The position numbers were made by a program, and so were the translations under genes. The notes beneath the pieces are model-generated. The model had not been told where the DNA came from. It did no database searches and was given only the letters and a program-made list of their open reading frames with translations. Shown here piece by piece: positions 52,556-61,599 of a stretch of DNA of 64,000 bases. The DNA lies in contig JBGSTO010000462.1 in NCBI GenBank assembly GCA_041736465.1, positions 248,001-312,000 on the forward strand, written 5' to 3'. Within the stretch, counting starts at the first letter, position 1, and each line of letters starts with the position of its first letter. The stretch comes from JAJUJL01 sp041736465. GTDB taxonomy: Bacteria; Chloroflexota; Anaerolineae; Anaerolineales; UBA4823.

Positions 52556-53653
52556 CTACCTGCCTGACCAATTCGCCAGTACTTCAGCGACACGCCTGGA
52601 AGCAAGGCCATCCCAACCTTCCGGGGGTGTCGCTTTGGTTAATGGGCGCGCCAGGCTGTTCGCAACCTCAGCAATCAAGCGCTGGGGATCCGATCCCACC
52701 AGCCGGTTAGCCCCGGTTTCCAGGGTTTCAGGCCATTCGGTATTTGCACGCATCGTCAGGCAGGGGACGCCCAGGATAGTGGTCTCTGCCTGTATGCCGC
52801 CCGAATCGGTCATCGCCAGCCGCGCCTGGGACAGTAAGGAGAGGAAATCCAAGTATCCCAAAGGATCGATCAAGATCAGTCCGGAAGAAGCTTTCAGGTG
52901 CGGGAGGATGCCGGACTGCTGCAGGCGGGCTGCGGTGCGTGGGTGGATCGGAAAGATGACCGGCAGTGTGCTGGCGATTTGTTGAACAGCTTCCACCAGC
53001 GCTTTCAGCCTGGCAGGCTCATCGACGTTGGAAACCCGGTGCAAGGTGAGCACGGCATATCCTTGGGGAGGCAGGGACATCTTCGCCCACAGCTTGCGTT
53101 CCATGGCAGGCTGCACCGCGTCCAGCAAGTTATCCACCATTAAGTTACCAGAAAAATGGATTTTCTCTGCGGAAATGCCTTCCTCGAGCAGGTTCTGCGT
53201 GGCGGCTCGAGAAGGGGTGAACAACAACGTGGAGAGTACGTCGGTCACGATACGGTTGATTTCTTCTGGCATGCTTCGGTCGTAGCTGCGCAGCCCGGCC
53301 TCGATATGAGCCACCGGTACGAGCAGTTTGGCAGCCACGAGGCTGCATGCGACGGTGGAATTTACATCACCAATCACGACCACCAGATCGGGGCGGTGCT
53401 GCAGGATGACAGGCTCGAAGCGCAGCATGATCTGGGCGGTCTGCTCGGCGTGGCTTCCCGAGCCGACCTCCAGGTTCAGGTCGGGCAAAGGGATATTTAG
53501 ATCCCGAAAGAATACGGACGACATATTGTCATCGTAATGCTGCCCGGTGTGCACCAGGAAATTGTGAATGCCCGGGTAAGCGTCTAAGGCGTGCAAAAGT
53601 GGTGCAACCTTCATGAAGTTTGGTCTTGCGCCGACGACGTGGATGATTTTCAT
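52556..53653 (-). CDS. wecB: UDP-N-acetylglucosamine 2-epimerase
   Basis: 365 residues. N-terminal GARPNFMKVAPLLHAL, HTGQHYDDNMS, VVIGDVNSTVA, VAHIEAGLRSYDRSMPEEINR and DSGGIQAETTILGVPCLTMR are diagnostic of WecB. Converts UDP-GlcNAc to UDP-ManNAc for surface polysaccharide. No adjacent UDP-ManNAc dehydrogenase (wecC) is seen. Last gene of the polysaccharide operon, overlapping the GT4 gene upstream by 4 nt (ATGA). Confidence 0.95.
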   Translation of the reverse strand: MKIIHVVGARPNFMKVAPLLHALDAYPGIHNFLVHTGQHYDDNMSSVFFRDLNIPLPDLNLEVGSGSHAEQTAQIMLRFEPVILQHRPDLVVVIGDVNSTVACSLVAAKLLVPVAHIEAGLRSYDRSMPEEINRIVTDVLSTLLFTPSRAATQNLLEEGISAEKIHFSGNLMVDNLLDAVQPAMERKLWAKMSLPPQGYAVLTLHRVSNVDEPARLKALVEAVQQIASTLPVIFPIHPRTAARLQQSGILPHLKASSGLILIDPLGYLDFLSLLSQARLAMTDSGGIQAETTILGVPCLTMRANTEWPETLETGANRLVGSDPQRLIAEVANSLARPLTKATPPEGWDGLASRRVAEVLANWSGR

Positions 53654-54897
53654 AGGTTTTGTGTTTGAGATCTAATCTGTGCCTCCAGCACCCTGGCAAG
53701 GGTTTCTGCCAGGGCGCGGCGGCTGTAGTTTTTTTGAGTAAACGCCCGCCCATTCAAACCCATATGCTGCCGCCGTTCGGGGTTATCCAGCAGTTCGAGC
53801 ACCGCGGCTGCCAGGTTATCTGCGTCTTCGGGAGGAACGAACACACCGCCGCCAGCCTGTTCGACCACGACGCGAGCCTCACCGTCCACACTGATCAATA
53901 CCGCTCTCTCACATGCCCAGGCATCGAACAGCTTGGAAGGCAAAGCGCCTTTGAAGAGATCTATGTTACGCAGTGGTATCAAGGCAATATCGGCGGCGGA
54001 TAAGTAGGCGGGCATTTGTTCGCGCGGCTGCTCGGCAAGAAAGGATACGTTGGACAGTGACAGGGATTCTGCTTGCGCAATCAGATCAGCCTTCACCGGT
54101 CCGTCGCCAATAAAAACGAATTGGATACGCGGGTTGTTTTGCAGCTCGCGTGCGGCTAGCAGTACAACTTCCAGACCCTGGGCGATGCCATGGATGCCAG
54201 CATACATCAGCACGAGGCGATCGCCCCAACCCAGACGCTCTCGGATTTCCTGGCGCTGTTGGGGCTGAAACTGGAATAACTCAACATTGGCCCCGTTGGT
54301 GATCAATTCCAGCTTTTCCGGCGAGATGCCGCGCGAGACCAGGCGGTCGTAAATTCCCTGGGTGACCACCACAACCTTGCGGGCGCGGCGATAGCAGGCT
54401 TCCTCCAGCCAGGTTGCCAGGGCGATGGCTCTTGGGTTGGATAGCTCACCCAGGGCGACAGCCGATTCGGGCCACAGATCGCGCACCTCGAAGAACAGCG
54501 GCGTGCGGCGCAGGATGCTGAGACTCAAAGCTGCGCCACCAACAAACAGAGGTGGAGAGGTGGCGTAGATGGCATCGTATTGACCGCGTGCCAGCAGCAG
54601 CCCTGCCAGGAGGGCATTGAGCATGAAACTGAGGTAGAACAGCATCCGGTTCTTGAAGTTTTTGAGTGGAGAGGCTTTCACCCAAACTCGGATCACCTGG
54701 ATGCCTTCGAGATCGGCAATTTCGTATAGCCGCCCTTTGTAGCTTTCGGGGATGATCCCGGAGGGGTGGTTGGGGAATTCGGCAATCATGGTCACCTGGT
54801 GACCCAGGCGTACCAGGCTGCGCGCCATCTCGTAGGCGCGGGTTTGCGTGGCACCAACTTCTGGTGGGAAGTACTGAGAAAGATAGAGGATGCGCAT
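53650..54897 (-). CDS. Glycosyltransferase family 4 (WbuB-like)
   Basis: 415 residues. Starts MRILYLSQYFPPEVGATQTR, a WbuB-like N-terminus; LVLMYAGIHGIAQGLEVVL and the donor-binding DAWACERAVLISVDGEARVVVEQA follow as in GT4. Retaining transferase adding a sugar to a lipid-linked oligosaccharide; WbuB relatives transfer fucosamine, which is not proven here. The C-terminus is cytoplasmic or membrane associated. Confidence 0.9.
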   Translation of the reverse strand: MRILYLSQYFPPEVGATQTRAYEMARSLVRLGHQVTMIAEFPNHPSGIIPESYKGRLYEIADLEGIQVIRVWVKASPLKNFKNRMLFYLSFMLNALLAGLLLARGQYDAIYATSPPLFVGGAALSLSILRRTPLFFEVRDLWPESAVALGELSNPRAIALATWLEEACYRRARKVVVVTQGIYDRLVSRGISPEKLELITNGANVELFQFQPQQRQEIRERLGWGDRLVLMYAGIHGIAQGLEVVLLAARELQNNPRIQFVFIGDGPVKADLIAQAESLSLSNVSFLAEQPREQMPAYLSAADIALIPLRNIDLFKGALPSKLFDAWACERAVLISVDGEARVVVEQAGGGVFVPPEDADNLAAAVLELLDNPERRQHMGLNGRAFTQKNYSRRALAETLARVLEAQIRSQTQNL

Positions 54898-56063
54898 CAG
54901 GTTCTTAAGAGCTGTTCGTAGAGCAAACCGATCGACTGGGCTAAAGTCTCGAAATTATATCGCTCTTGAATCGCCTTTCTTCCTGCTTCTCCCAACATCC
55001 GGGCTTGTTCCGGGTTTTGCCACCATACGGCGATCTGCCTGGCAATATCTGCAGGGTTGCTCAGCGGATCAAGAACGATCCCGCACTGGGCATCTTCGAC
55101 GATCTGAGTGATTGCCGGGAAGCTGCTGGCTACCACGGGCAAGCCGGCAGCCATATACTCGAACAATTTTACCGGCAAGGCGGCGACGTAGCGTGGCTCC
55201 GGCAGCAGCAGCGCCAGCCCAACATCTGCCTGGCGCAGCGCCTGCGGCATATCCTTGAAATCGACCCAGCCCTGGATGTCTACGTGCTCGATCAGATCAG
55301 CAGCGTGACTACCAAATGCGCTTTCTTCGGCTGCCGGTGTGAAGGCGCCCGCCAGGGTAAGCCGGGCGGGTATTCCCATGCCGAGAAGCTGGCGGAGGAT
55401 GTCGGCATACAACAGCAGCCCCCGGTCATGCGAAAGCCGCCCGGCATAGATCAGGTTCAATGAAGAACCGCTGAAAGCAGCAGATGGCTGTGCGGCAAAT
55501 GCCCGCTGCGGGTAGTGCCCAACTACCAGCACTTGTTTGTTCAGGATGCGGTAGATAGCTGCCAGGGTTTCATCGACAGTAATCACCGCGTCTGCCAGAC
55601 GGGCGCCGAGCTGTTCGGATAGGCGCACGGCTTGATAGATTACTGCCCCTATCCAGCCGCGCAGCCGCGGTTTGACCAGTTGGGCATAATACTCGTGGGC
55701 GTCGTAGATGACTGGCCTGCGGTGCAGTCTGCCCCAGACCAATCCCGCGGGCAGGGTATCAAAGTCGTGGCAGTGCACCAGGTCCGGCTTCAGCCGGTTG
55801 AGCTCACCAAGGCATGCGAACCAGAAGCGGGGCAGGCGCAGAATCTGACTGGCACCAATCCCATATCCGGAGCGGACATGCTGGATACGATGCACTGATA
55901 GACCTGGCGCAAGCTGCTCAGATGGAGCCAGTTCACCGGTACGATCCCATGCCAGGATTGTGAGCGTATAGCCCTGCTCAGCCAGGCTGAGAGCCTCTTT
56001 CAGCACGCGTGGGTCGGGACGGAAGGGGTTGGAGAGCAGCATGGCGATGGATGTAGTCTGCAT
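54897..56063 (-). CDS. Glycosyltransferase family 4
   Basis: 388 residues from ATG 56063, whose A is also the last base of the upstream stop (TGATG). A much longer upstream reading frame is inside the neighbouring gene and is rejected. N-terminal domain SIAMLLSNPFRPDPRVLKEA, CHDFDTLPAGLVWGR, and the nucleotide-sugar site LFEYMAAGLPVVASSFPA. Acts on cytoplasmic lipid-linked sugars. Confidence 0.88.
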   Translation of the reverse strand: MQTTSIAMLLSNPFRPDPRVLKEALSLAEQGYTLTILAWDRTGELAPSEQLAPGLSVHRIQHVRSGYGIGASQILRLPRFWFACLGELNRLKPDLVHCHDFDTLPAGLVWGRLHRRPVIYDAHEYYAQLVKPRLRGWIGAVIYQAVRLSEQLGARLADAVITVDETLAAIYRILNKQVLVVGHYPQRAFAAQPSAAFSGSSLNLIYAGRLSHDRGLLLYADILRQLLGMGIPARLTLAGAFTPAAEESAFGSHAADLIEHVDIQGWVDFKDMPQALRQADVGLALLLPEPRYVAALPVKLFEYMAAGLPVVASSFPAITQIVEDAQCGIVLDPLSNPADIARQIAVWWQNPEQARMLGEAGRKAIQERYNFETLAQSIGLLYEQLLRT

Positions 56064-57178
56064 CAGGATCTCCCAGAACGCTGCTCGGATAACAGCGAGT
56101 GATACAGAGCTTCCATTTTTTGCATCTCTACCTGGTGGTCGGCTCGGGCGGCAACCAGCTCCAGATTCTTGACGGAAAATTCTTGAAGCAATTCGGGGTC
56201 GGAGAGTGCTTCGAGCACAGCGGTTTCCAGCGCCGGCACATTTCGCACCGGTACAAGCATCCCATTTTCCCGGTGGCGGATCCACTCGCGCAGCGAGGGC
56301 AGGTCGCTGGCGATCATCGGTGCTCCGCACGCCATCGCCTCGAGCACAGATACGGGCGTACCATCGCTCGAGGGGACGGAGATCACCAGGTCTGCCATCT
56401 CGTACAGGGGGATGGTTTGCTCCCACGGCATACGTCCAATAATACGAACGTGTTCTCCCAACGATTTCTCCTGAACCATGGCAAATAGCTGCTGGCGATA
56501 GGCTGCATCGGCGTTCAGATCTCTCAGAATAAACACCACCTCAGGAAATTTCTCGATAATCGCCTGCGCAGACAGCAGTATCGTATCCAGGTTGTACAAG
56601 GGGTGCATATTGCGCGGGCTGTAGAGGATGATTTTACCCGCCAGTCCCCACTGCTCTTTGATCTTTGCCGGGAGGGGTGCGGGGTGGAAGATTTCTCGAT
56701 CAACCCCCCACTGCACCAGGTGGGTGCGGTCGGGGCTGGCTCCGTAGTGCAGTGCCATGCGTCGTAGGTCTTGTGAGTCTGTTGTGACCATTGCTGCGTG
56801 TCGAAACACCCAGCGGGTCAGCCAGGCTCCCAGATTTGAACGCTGCGGGTATTGATACAAATCGCTTCCCCAGGGAGTGAGCACAAGAGGAGAGAAACCG
56901 CTCAGGGATGCGATCCACCCGGCGGCAGTCACGCGGTGGGCATGCAGGATGTCGGGGCGCCAGGCGCCAATGATGCGGCGAGTTTGCCAGCCCCACACTA
57001 AATATTTCACCACCGGGATATTGAATCCCGCCGGTAGATTATGGATCTCCGGCCCCTGCCAGGCCTCGCTGAGCGCTGTATCCGCAATGACCAACACCTG
57101 GTGTGCGTTGAGCCTGAACCAATCTACCCAGCGACGGGTGTGGGTGCTGTTGGGGTTGGAGATGAAGGCGATTTTCAC
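56063..57178 (-). CDS. Glycosyltransferase family 4
   Basis: 371 residues. Start set at GTG 57178 (VKIAFISNPNSTHTRRWVD), 19 nt after the preceding gene; an upstream ATG-led extension has a Cys-rich, implausible N-terminus. LTPWGSDLYQYP and the Glu motif SVPSSDGTPVSVLEAMACGAP identify a GT4. Sugar specificity unknown. Confidence 0.88.
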   Translation of the reverse strand: MKIAFISNPNSTHTRRWVDWFRLNAHQVLVIADTALSEAWQGPEIHNLPAGFNIPVVKYLVWGWQTRRIIGAWRPDILHAHRVTAAGWIASLSGFSPLVLTPWGSDLYQYPQRSNLGAWLTRWVFRHAAMVTTDSQDLRRMALHYGASPDRTHLVQWGVDREIFHPAPLPAKIKEQWGLAGKIILYSPRNMHPLYNLDTILLSAQAIIEKFPEVVFILRDLNADAAYRQQLFAMVQEKSLGEHVRIIGRMPWEQTIPLYEMADLVISVPSSDGTPVSVLEAMACGAPMIASDLPSLREWIRHRENGMLVPVRNVPALETAVLEALSDPELLQEFSVKNLELVAARADHQVEMQKMEALYHSLLSEQRSGRS

Positions 57179-57197
57179 GATTACCTGCTGCCCAAGC

Positions 57198-57902
57198 TTA
57201 TTTTGGTTTCTGCAGCACAGCCAGAAGGTGTGTGCGCTTGATGAAAGGCAGGCGGTCCCAGATCCATGCAAGCGACCAGGACCGGCGGATTACCGAAGCC
57301 AGGCGGGCTGCGTGCAGGTTGGCTGCGTAGTTGATCATCATCCCAGGGAACAGCTCCCTGAGCTCGGGCTGCTCGAGCTTGAAACCGGCATTCCGCACGC
57401 CGCGCAGAGTATCGTACCAGAGCAGGATGCCTCCCGGTTTTAAGAGCCGCATGACTTCAGCTGCAGCATTGGAGCGCGGCGCGGGATCAAAGATGGATGA
57501 GAAGACGACGAACTGGTAGACAAGATCGAAGGTCTGCTCTCGAAACGGCACGACTTCCCCGTTTGCCACCACCAGATGAATACCGCCTGGTCCCTCTGCT
57601 TGTGCACTGCGAATGCGGTGCTCCATCAAATCGAAGGCATACATCTGGCTGGGTTCTGCCCCGAGCGAGATCATGAAGCGCATCTTCACTCCGCTCCCGC
57701 AGCCGAAATCCAGGATCGATTTCTGGTTGAGATCGATGTTAAGCTGGTTCAGCAGGCTCACAACCGCGCGCTCCTGGGCGTGGCGATAATACAAGGATAC
57801 CGGGTTGCGCGGGTGCCAGGGAGAATTGACCCCGAGACGATCCGATTCGATCTCCGGGCGATACATTTGACGGATGCGATCCAGTTCGCTGCGATTTTCC
57901 AT
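57198..57902 (-). CDS. Class I SAM-dependent methyltransferase in the polysaccharide locus
   Basis: 234 residues from the ATG at 57902, 4 nt after the preceding stop. Motif I SILDFGCGSGVKMRFM, acidic loop YAFDLMEHRI, VVFSSIFDPAPR and LLKPGGILLWYD. Probably methylates a sugar or lipid-linked intermediate, inferred from context. Confidence 0.82.
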   Translation of the reverse strand: MENRSELDRIRQMYRPEIESDRLGVNSPWHPRNPVSLYYRHAQERAVVSLLNQLNIDLNQKSILDFGCGSGVKMRFMISLGAEPSQMYAFDLMEHRIRSAQAEGPGGIHLVVANGEVVPFREQTFDLVYQFVVFSSIFDPAPRSNAAAEVMRLLKPGGILLWYDTLRGVRNAGFKLEQPELRELFPGMMINYAANLHAARLASVIRRSWSLAWIWDRLPFIKRTHLLAVLQKPK

Positions 57903-57906
57903 ATGA

Positions 57907-59148
57907 TTATCGTACCAGGTACTCCAACACCTCTGCCAATTGACCTGCCTGGCTGCGGCGCTGGTATGGTTGCAGATCTTCATTCCGCACTTTGACTTGG
58001 AGGTCACCCCTCTGCCAGCGCCGATAATTCTCCAGGATAGCTTCTGTTATGGCATCCACGTCATCTGGTTCAACTGCCGTCCCTGCACCGAGCTGACTGG
58101 CCAGGTCGATAACGGCGCCTGGTGACGAGAGTATCAGGACCGGCTTGCCAGCACCTAGATATTCGTAAAACTTAGCAGGGACGACCAGCTCGCCTGCCTG
58201 GCCTGGATGGTTGACCAGCAAAAGCAGGTCTGCGCTCAACAATCTCTGCAGGCTTTCGTGGTGCGAAAGGTATCCATGTTCTACCACAAGGTCGGAGATG
58301 CCGGATTGTTGCACTGCCTGTCGAGCTGGTTTTCCCAGGCTGCCGGCTAGATGCAGCCGGATCTGATCGCGAGGGATCTCACCGCTGGAAACCAGGCTGT
58401 GCAAGGCACTCAAGAAGGCGTTTGGTGTCCGACCCTGGCTGTAGAATGACCCGGTATGAACGATGTTAAAAACCAGCGGCATTTTCTCTGCTGGCTGCAG
58501 ACTATCATAGTCTTGTGGGTCGTAGCCGTTTGGCAGGTACACCACTTTTTCCGGTGGAAGCTCAACCAACCGTTCCAGCAATGCCTGTCGCGCACGCGGA
58601 GTTGTCACGAGGATCCGGTCTGCACTCAGGCAGACCTTCTTCTCTAGGGCGGCAACCCATCTGGCATGCCAACGCGTTGGATAAGCCGCTCCCGGATTAT
58701 CCAACCACGGGTCACGAAAATCCGCCACCCAGGGGAGACCAGTAGACCGTTTGAGCGCGAGTGCGATTAGGTGACAGGTATATGGGGAAGATGTAGAAAA
58801 CAGCACTTGGGCACGATTCTGCTGCACCAATTCACGGCTTGCGCTCACTGCCGGCAGATACCACCCCAGCTGCTCATCGACAACCAGGAGCCAACGGGTA
58901 ATCCAAGAACGCAGGCGCCAGGGCAGCCAGCGAGGAGCGTGCAGTCCCTTCACCCGCAAAATCAAAGCCTGCTGTGGGATCTGTCCGGTGAGCGTCGGAT
59001 CCAGAACTGCCCCCGGATCGGGTTCGCTGGTTAACACCACTGGCGACCAGCCGAATTCCGGCAGATATCGAGCGAGCTTCAGCGCTCTTTGGACACCTGC
59101 GCCCCCCAGCGGCGGAAAAAAATAGGCGATCATCAGCAGCTTGCTCAA
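57907..59148 (-). CDS. Glycosyltransferase family 4-like protein
   Basis: 413 residues. MIAYFFPPLGGAGVQRALK at the N-terminus, FSTSSPYTCHLIALALKR and WVADFRDPWLDNPG in the middle, and KFYEYLGAGKPVLILS in the donor domain. These features fit bacterial GT4-like transferases in capsule/O-antigen loci. Reads directly into the methyltransferase gene downstream. Confidence 0.87.
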   Translation of the reverse strand: MSKLLMIAYFFPPLGGAGVQRALKLARYLPEFGWSPVVLTSEPDPGAVLDPTLTGQIPQQALILRVKGLHAPRWLPWRLRSWITRWLLVVDEQLGWYLPAVSASRELVQQNRAQVLFSTSSPYTCHLIALALKRSTGLPWVADFRDPWLDNPGAAYPTRWHARWVAALEKKVCLSADRILVTTPRARQALLERLVELPPEKVVYLPNGYDPQDYDSLQPAEKMPLVFNIVHTGSFYSQGRTPNAFLSALHSLVSSGEIPRDQIRLHLAGSLGKPARQAVQQSGISDLVVEHGYLSHHESLQRLLSADLLLLVNHPGQAGELVVPAKFYEYLGAGKPVLILSSPGAVIDLASQLGAGTAVEPDDVDAITEAILENYRRWQRGDLQVKVRNEDLQPYQRRSQAGQLAEVLEYLVR

Positions 59149-59155
59149 ACTTGAT

Positions 59156-59953
59156 TCACCCGGTTTTCCGATATATTGCTAGCCACCACTGATAACGAAG
59201 CGTTCGTGGCCATAAATTCCGCAGGCTTTTTTTTATGGCTGGCTGAGGGTGGGTTTTTTCTGACTGAGGCTGGGCTTCTTTTGTGGAATATTCACACTGC
59301 GGGCAGCGTGCGTACCAGGGAAAATTCGCTCCTCCCAAATGATACCGCCGGCGGAGCTGATCCCATAAGCCAGGGAAACGCCGTACCTGGATAGGGCATA
59401 TGCCTGTGATTTTGTCTACATGGATGCCCTGCGCAACATCAAACAGGTGCACCAAATCATTATTTTCAAAACTTCGCATATGGTAATAAGGGTGAAATTC
59501 ACATGCACAGCGTGGGCAGGTAATCTGGCTGAATCGTAGATTTTCTCTGTACGGAACGGTGAGAAGGATTGCATCGCTGCTCGTCCTGACCAGCTCTGCC
59601 AGGGCAACAGGGTAGATATCTACCGGTAGATGCTCAAGCATCTCCATGCAAACGACGGCATCAAAATAGCTCGAGGGAAATGGAAGCGCATCCGCCGATG
59701 CCTGGCACCGCGCTGGCTGAACATGGCGCAGGGCAGCGAAACTGCGGTCTGTGCCGTAAATGACAGTTTTCTCTCGAGTCAGGTTCGTGAAAACTCCGTT
59801 TCCACAGCCGACATCCAATACATGCTGAGCCGCTGCTGGTAAAGCAGTAAGCATAAGCTGAGCGCGCTGCCGGTCTTGTTCCAAGCCTTGCCAAAAGGAG
59901 GGCGACCATAGGGCTGGATCTTCGTAGCGTTGTGATTCGCGACTACCTGCCAT
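59156..59953 (-). CDS. Class I SAM-dependent methyltransferase with zinc-finger-like C-rich patch
   Basis: 265 residues. VLDVGCGNGVFTNLT (motif I), PFPSSYFDAVVCMEMLEHL, then a Cys pair motif CPRCACEFHPYYH and CPQCEYS that could bind a metal. The start overlaps the flippase stop by 11 nt. Likely modifies a glycan intermediate. Confidence 0.8.
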   Translation of the reverse strand: MAGSRESQRYEDPALWSPSFWQGLEQDRQRAQLMLTALPAAAQHVLDVGCGNGVFTNLTREKTVIYGTDRSFAALRHVQPARCQASADALPFPSSYFDAVVCMEMLEHLPVDIYPVALAELVRTSSDAILLTVPYRENLRFSQITCPRCACEFHPYYHMRSFENNDLVHLFDVAQGIHVDKITGICPIQVRRFPGLWDQLRRRYHLGGANFPWYARCPQCEYSTKEAQPQSEKTHPQPAIKKSLRNLWPRTLRYQWWLAIYRKTG

Positions 59954-61493
59954 TAGAGATATCCTGGTCTTGATGATTAGCGGCGTCCAATCCGGTGGCT
60001 TTTGACTTTGCTGGGATACCCAAAGATTGTTGGATTTCCGGAGTTGTTTTCAGTATCCAGATCACGTACAACAAGCTGGCAATTGCAGCGGTTAACAGGA
60101 CCCAAATATCTGCAATGGGTAGGAAGTAATTCATGGTAATTAGCAGCGCAGCAATTGGACTGCCAGCCAGGAGGTACTTTCCTAGCGTTCGCAGAGAATG
60201 GTTGAGCGGGACGCCAGTGATTTTCAGATTCCATAAAGCCAGCCCCCCATACACAATTACGCCTGATGCAGACCACAGGGCGAGTGCGAGATACACATTC
60301 TTGATCAGCCCACCGATGAGCAGCGATGCGAATCGGGTACTTAAAATGGCTATATGGACGATCAGCGCGGTTTCTTGTCGTTCCAGAATGCTGAAGAGAG
60401 TACTCAAGGGTGAGGAAATGAAAAGAAAAAAAATCCAGGGCGCCAGGATTTGGGCATAGATTCCGGCTTCAGCCCATTGTGCACCGAGTATGACTGTGAA
60501 CAGCTCTTTTCCCAGGATTGCAAGAAGCAGTACGGGTACCAGTGTGATGGCGACAAGCCGGTCGAATACTTTGCTGACCACTTGGGCCAGGGATTCTTGA
60601 TTGGCCGTTTTCTCTGAAGCATGTTGGAAAAACACCTGTGAAATGGCATTGCCAATGATTGTCATTGGCAGCAGGAGTATGCGGCTTGCCATCGCATAAT
60701 ATCCCACGACAGATTGTGAGAAAAATGGGGAAAGTAGAAGTGAGGGCAGCTGCCAGGAGAGCGTATTGATCAGACTTCCCCAGGTATCCAGCAGTGGAAA
60801 TTTCCAGTAGCGTCTGGCAACTGCTAGCATAGATGTAGGTCGAATCTTGTGGAATAAAATCTGAGCATCTTCACGTAATACTTGTGCGCTCAGGACAAGC
60901 GAAAAAATTATGGTACCCGTTATCCAAGAGATGATCAGACCTGCGGCATTCCTATATCCCATGAGGGCCAGGAAAATTGGGACGATGCTAGTAGTCAGCG
61001 AAGCGGCGACGCGGGCCAAGGAGAGGCGCGTGAATTTTTTTTGGCGTGTATTCCATTGATTGATGGCTTGGAACAGCCCTTGGAATACCAGAGCAATGGG
61101 CAGTATCCATAGATAGGCGGTTAATTCTGGGACATTCAGAAGAGTAGTAACCGTCCCTGCCTGTCCAACCAGTATTATTGCCACAAGCAGGCTGATGACC
61201 AGCGAGATTATCAGGCTGACGGAGAATAAGTTGGCAGCGTCGGCGTCGTCTTTGGGCAACAGGATGGATTGCTCGTAGCGCAGGCAAATGATAACCGCCA
61301 GGACGCTTGCTATAGAAATAAAGACGCTCGTAGTGCCGAATGCCTGCGGAGGAAAAAGTCTGGACAGTACAGGCGCTGTGAGGATGGTCAATGCCTGGGC
61401 AATGACCGTGCCGCTGACAAGCTTGAGCACATTGCTGGCAAACCCAACAGGTCGTTTAATAAAGAGAGACTCAACCCATCCAATCAAGTTCAT
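59943..61493 (-). CDS. Oligosaccharide flippase (MOP/Wzx-like)
   Basis: 516 residues with about fourteen hydrophobic helices. Opening FASNVLKLVSGTVIAQALT and later LARVAASLTTSIVPIFLALMGYRN fit Polysacc_synt/Wzx flippases, which move lipid-linked repeat units across the cytoplasmic membrane. First gene of the minus-strand polysaccharide operon, divergent from the ligase-like gene. Confidence 0.9.
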   Translation of the reverse strand: MNLIGWVESLFIKRPVGFASNVLKLVSGTVIAQALTILTAPVLSRLFPPQAFGTTSVFISIASVLAVIICLRYEQSILLPKDDADAANLFSVSLIISLVISLLVAIILVGQAGTVTTLLNVPELTAYLWILPIALVFQGLFQAINQWNTRQKKFTRLSLARVAASLTTSIVPIFLALMGYRNAAGLIISWITGTIIFSLVLSAQVLREDAQILFHKIRPTSMLAVARRYWKFPLLDTWGSLINTLSWQLPSLLLSPFFSQSVVGYYAMASRILLLPMTIIGNAISQVFFQHASEKTANQESLAQVVSKVFDRLVAITLVPVLLLAILGKELFTVILGAQWAEAGIYAQILAPWIFFLFISSPLSTLFSILERQETALIVHIAILSTRFASLLIGGLIKNVYLALALWSASGVIVYGGLALWNLKITGVPLNHSLRTLGKYLLAGSPIAALLITMNYFLPIADIWVLLTAAIASLLYVIWILKTTPEIQQSLGIPAKSKATGLDAANHQDQDISNGR

Positions 61494-61549
61494 CGTCTAT
61501 GCCACATAGACCTCATCTTGCCTTTTCAATAAATTTGTGATATCGTCAA

Positions 61550-61579
61550 CTGACCTACTTGAATTTCCCAATCTATACT
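61550..61579 (+). promoter_or_regulatory. Candidate promoter of the ligase-like gene
   Basis: CTGACC, 18 nt, TATACT (61574-61579), about 20 nt before the ATG at 61600. The 106-nt gap to the flippase gene contains nothing else notable. Confidence 0.4.
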
Positions 61580-61599
61580 CTGATCAGGGCCCGTTCTTA

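Noticed and set aside
54897..56426. A longer 509-residue version of the GT4 gene
   Set aside because: The extra 121 residues overlap the next GT4 gene and have no glycosyltransferase character; the ATG at 56063 fits.
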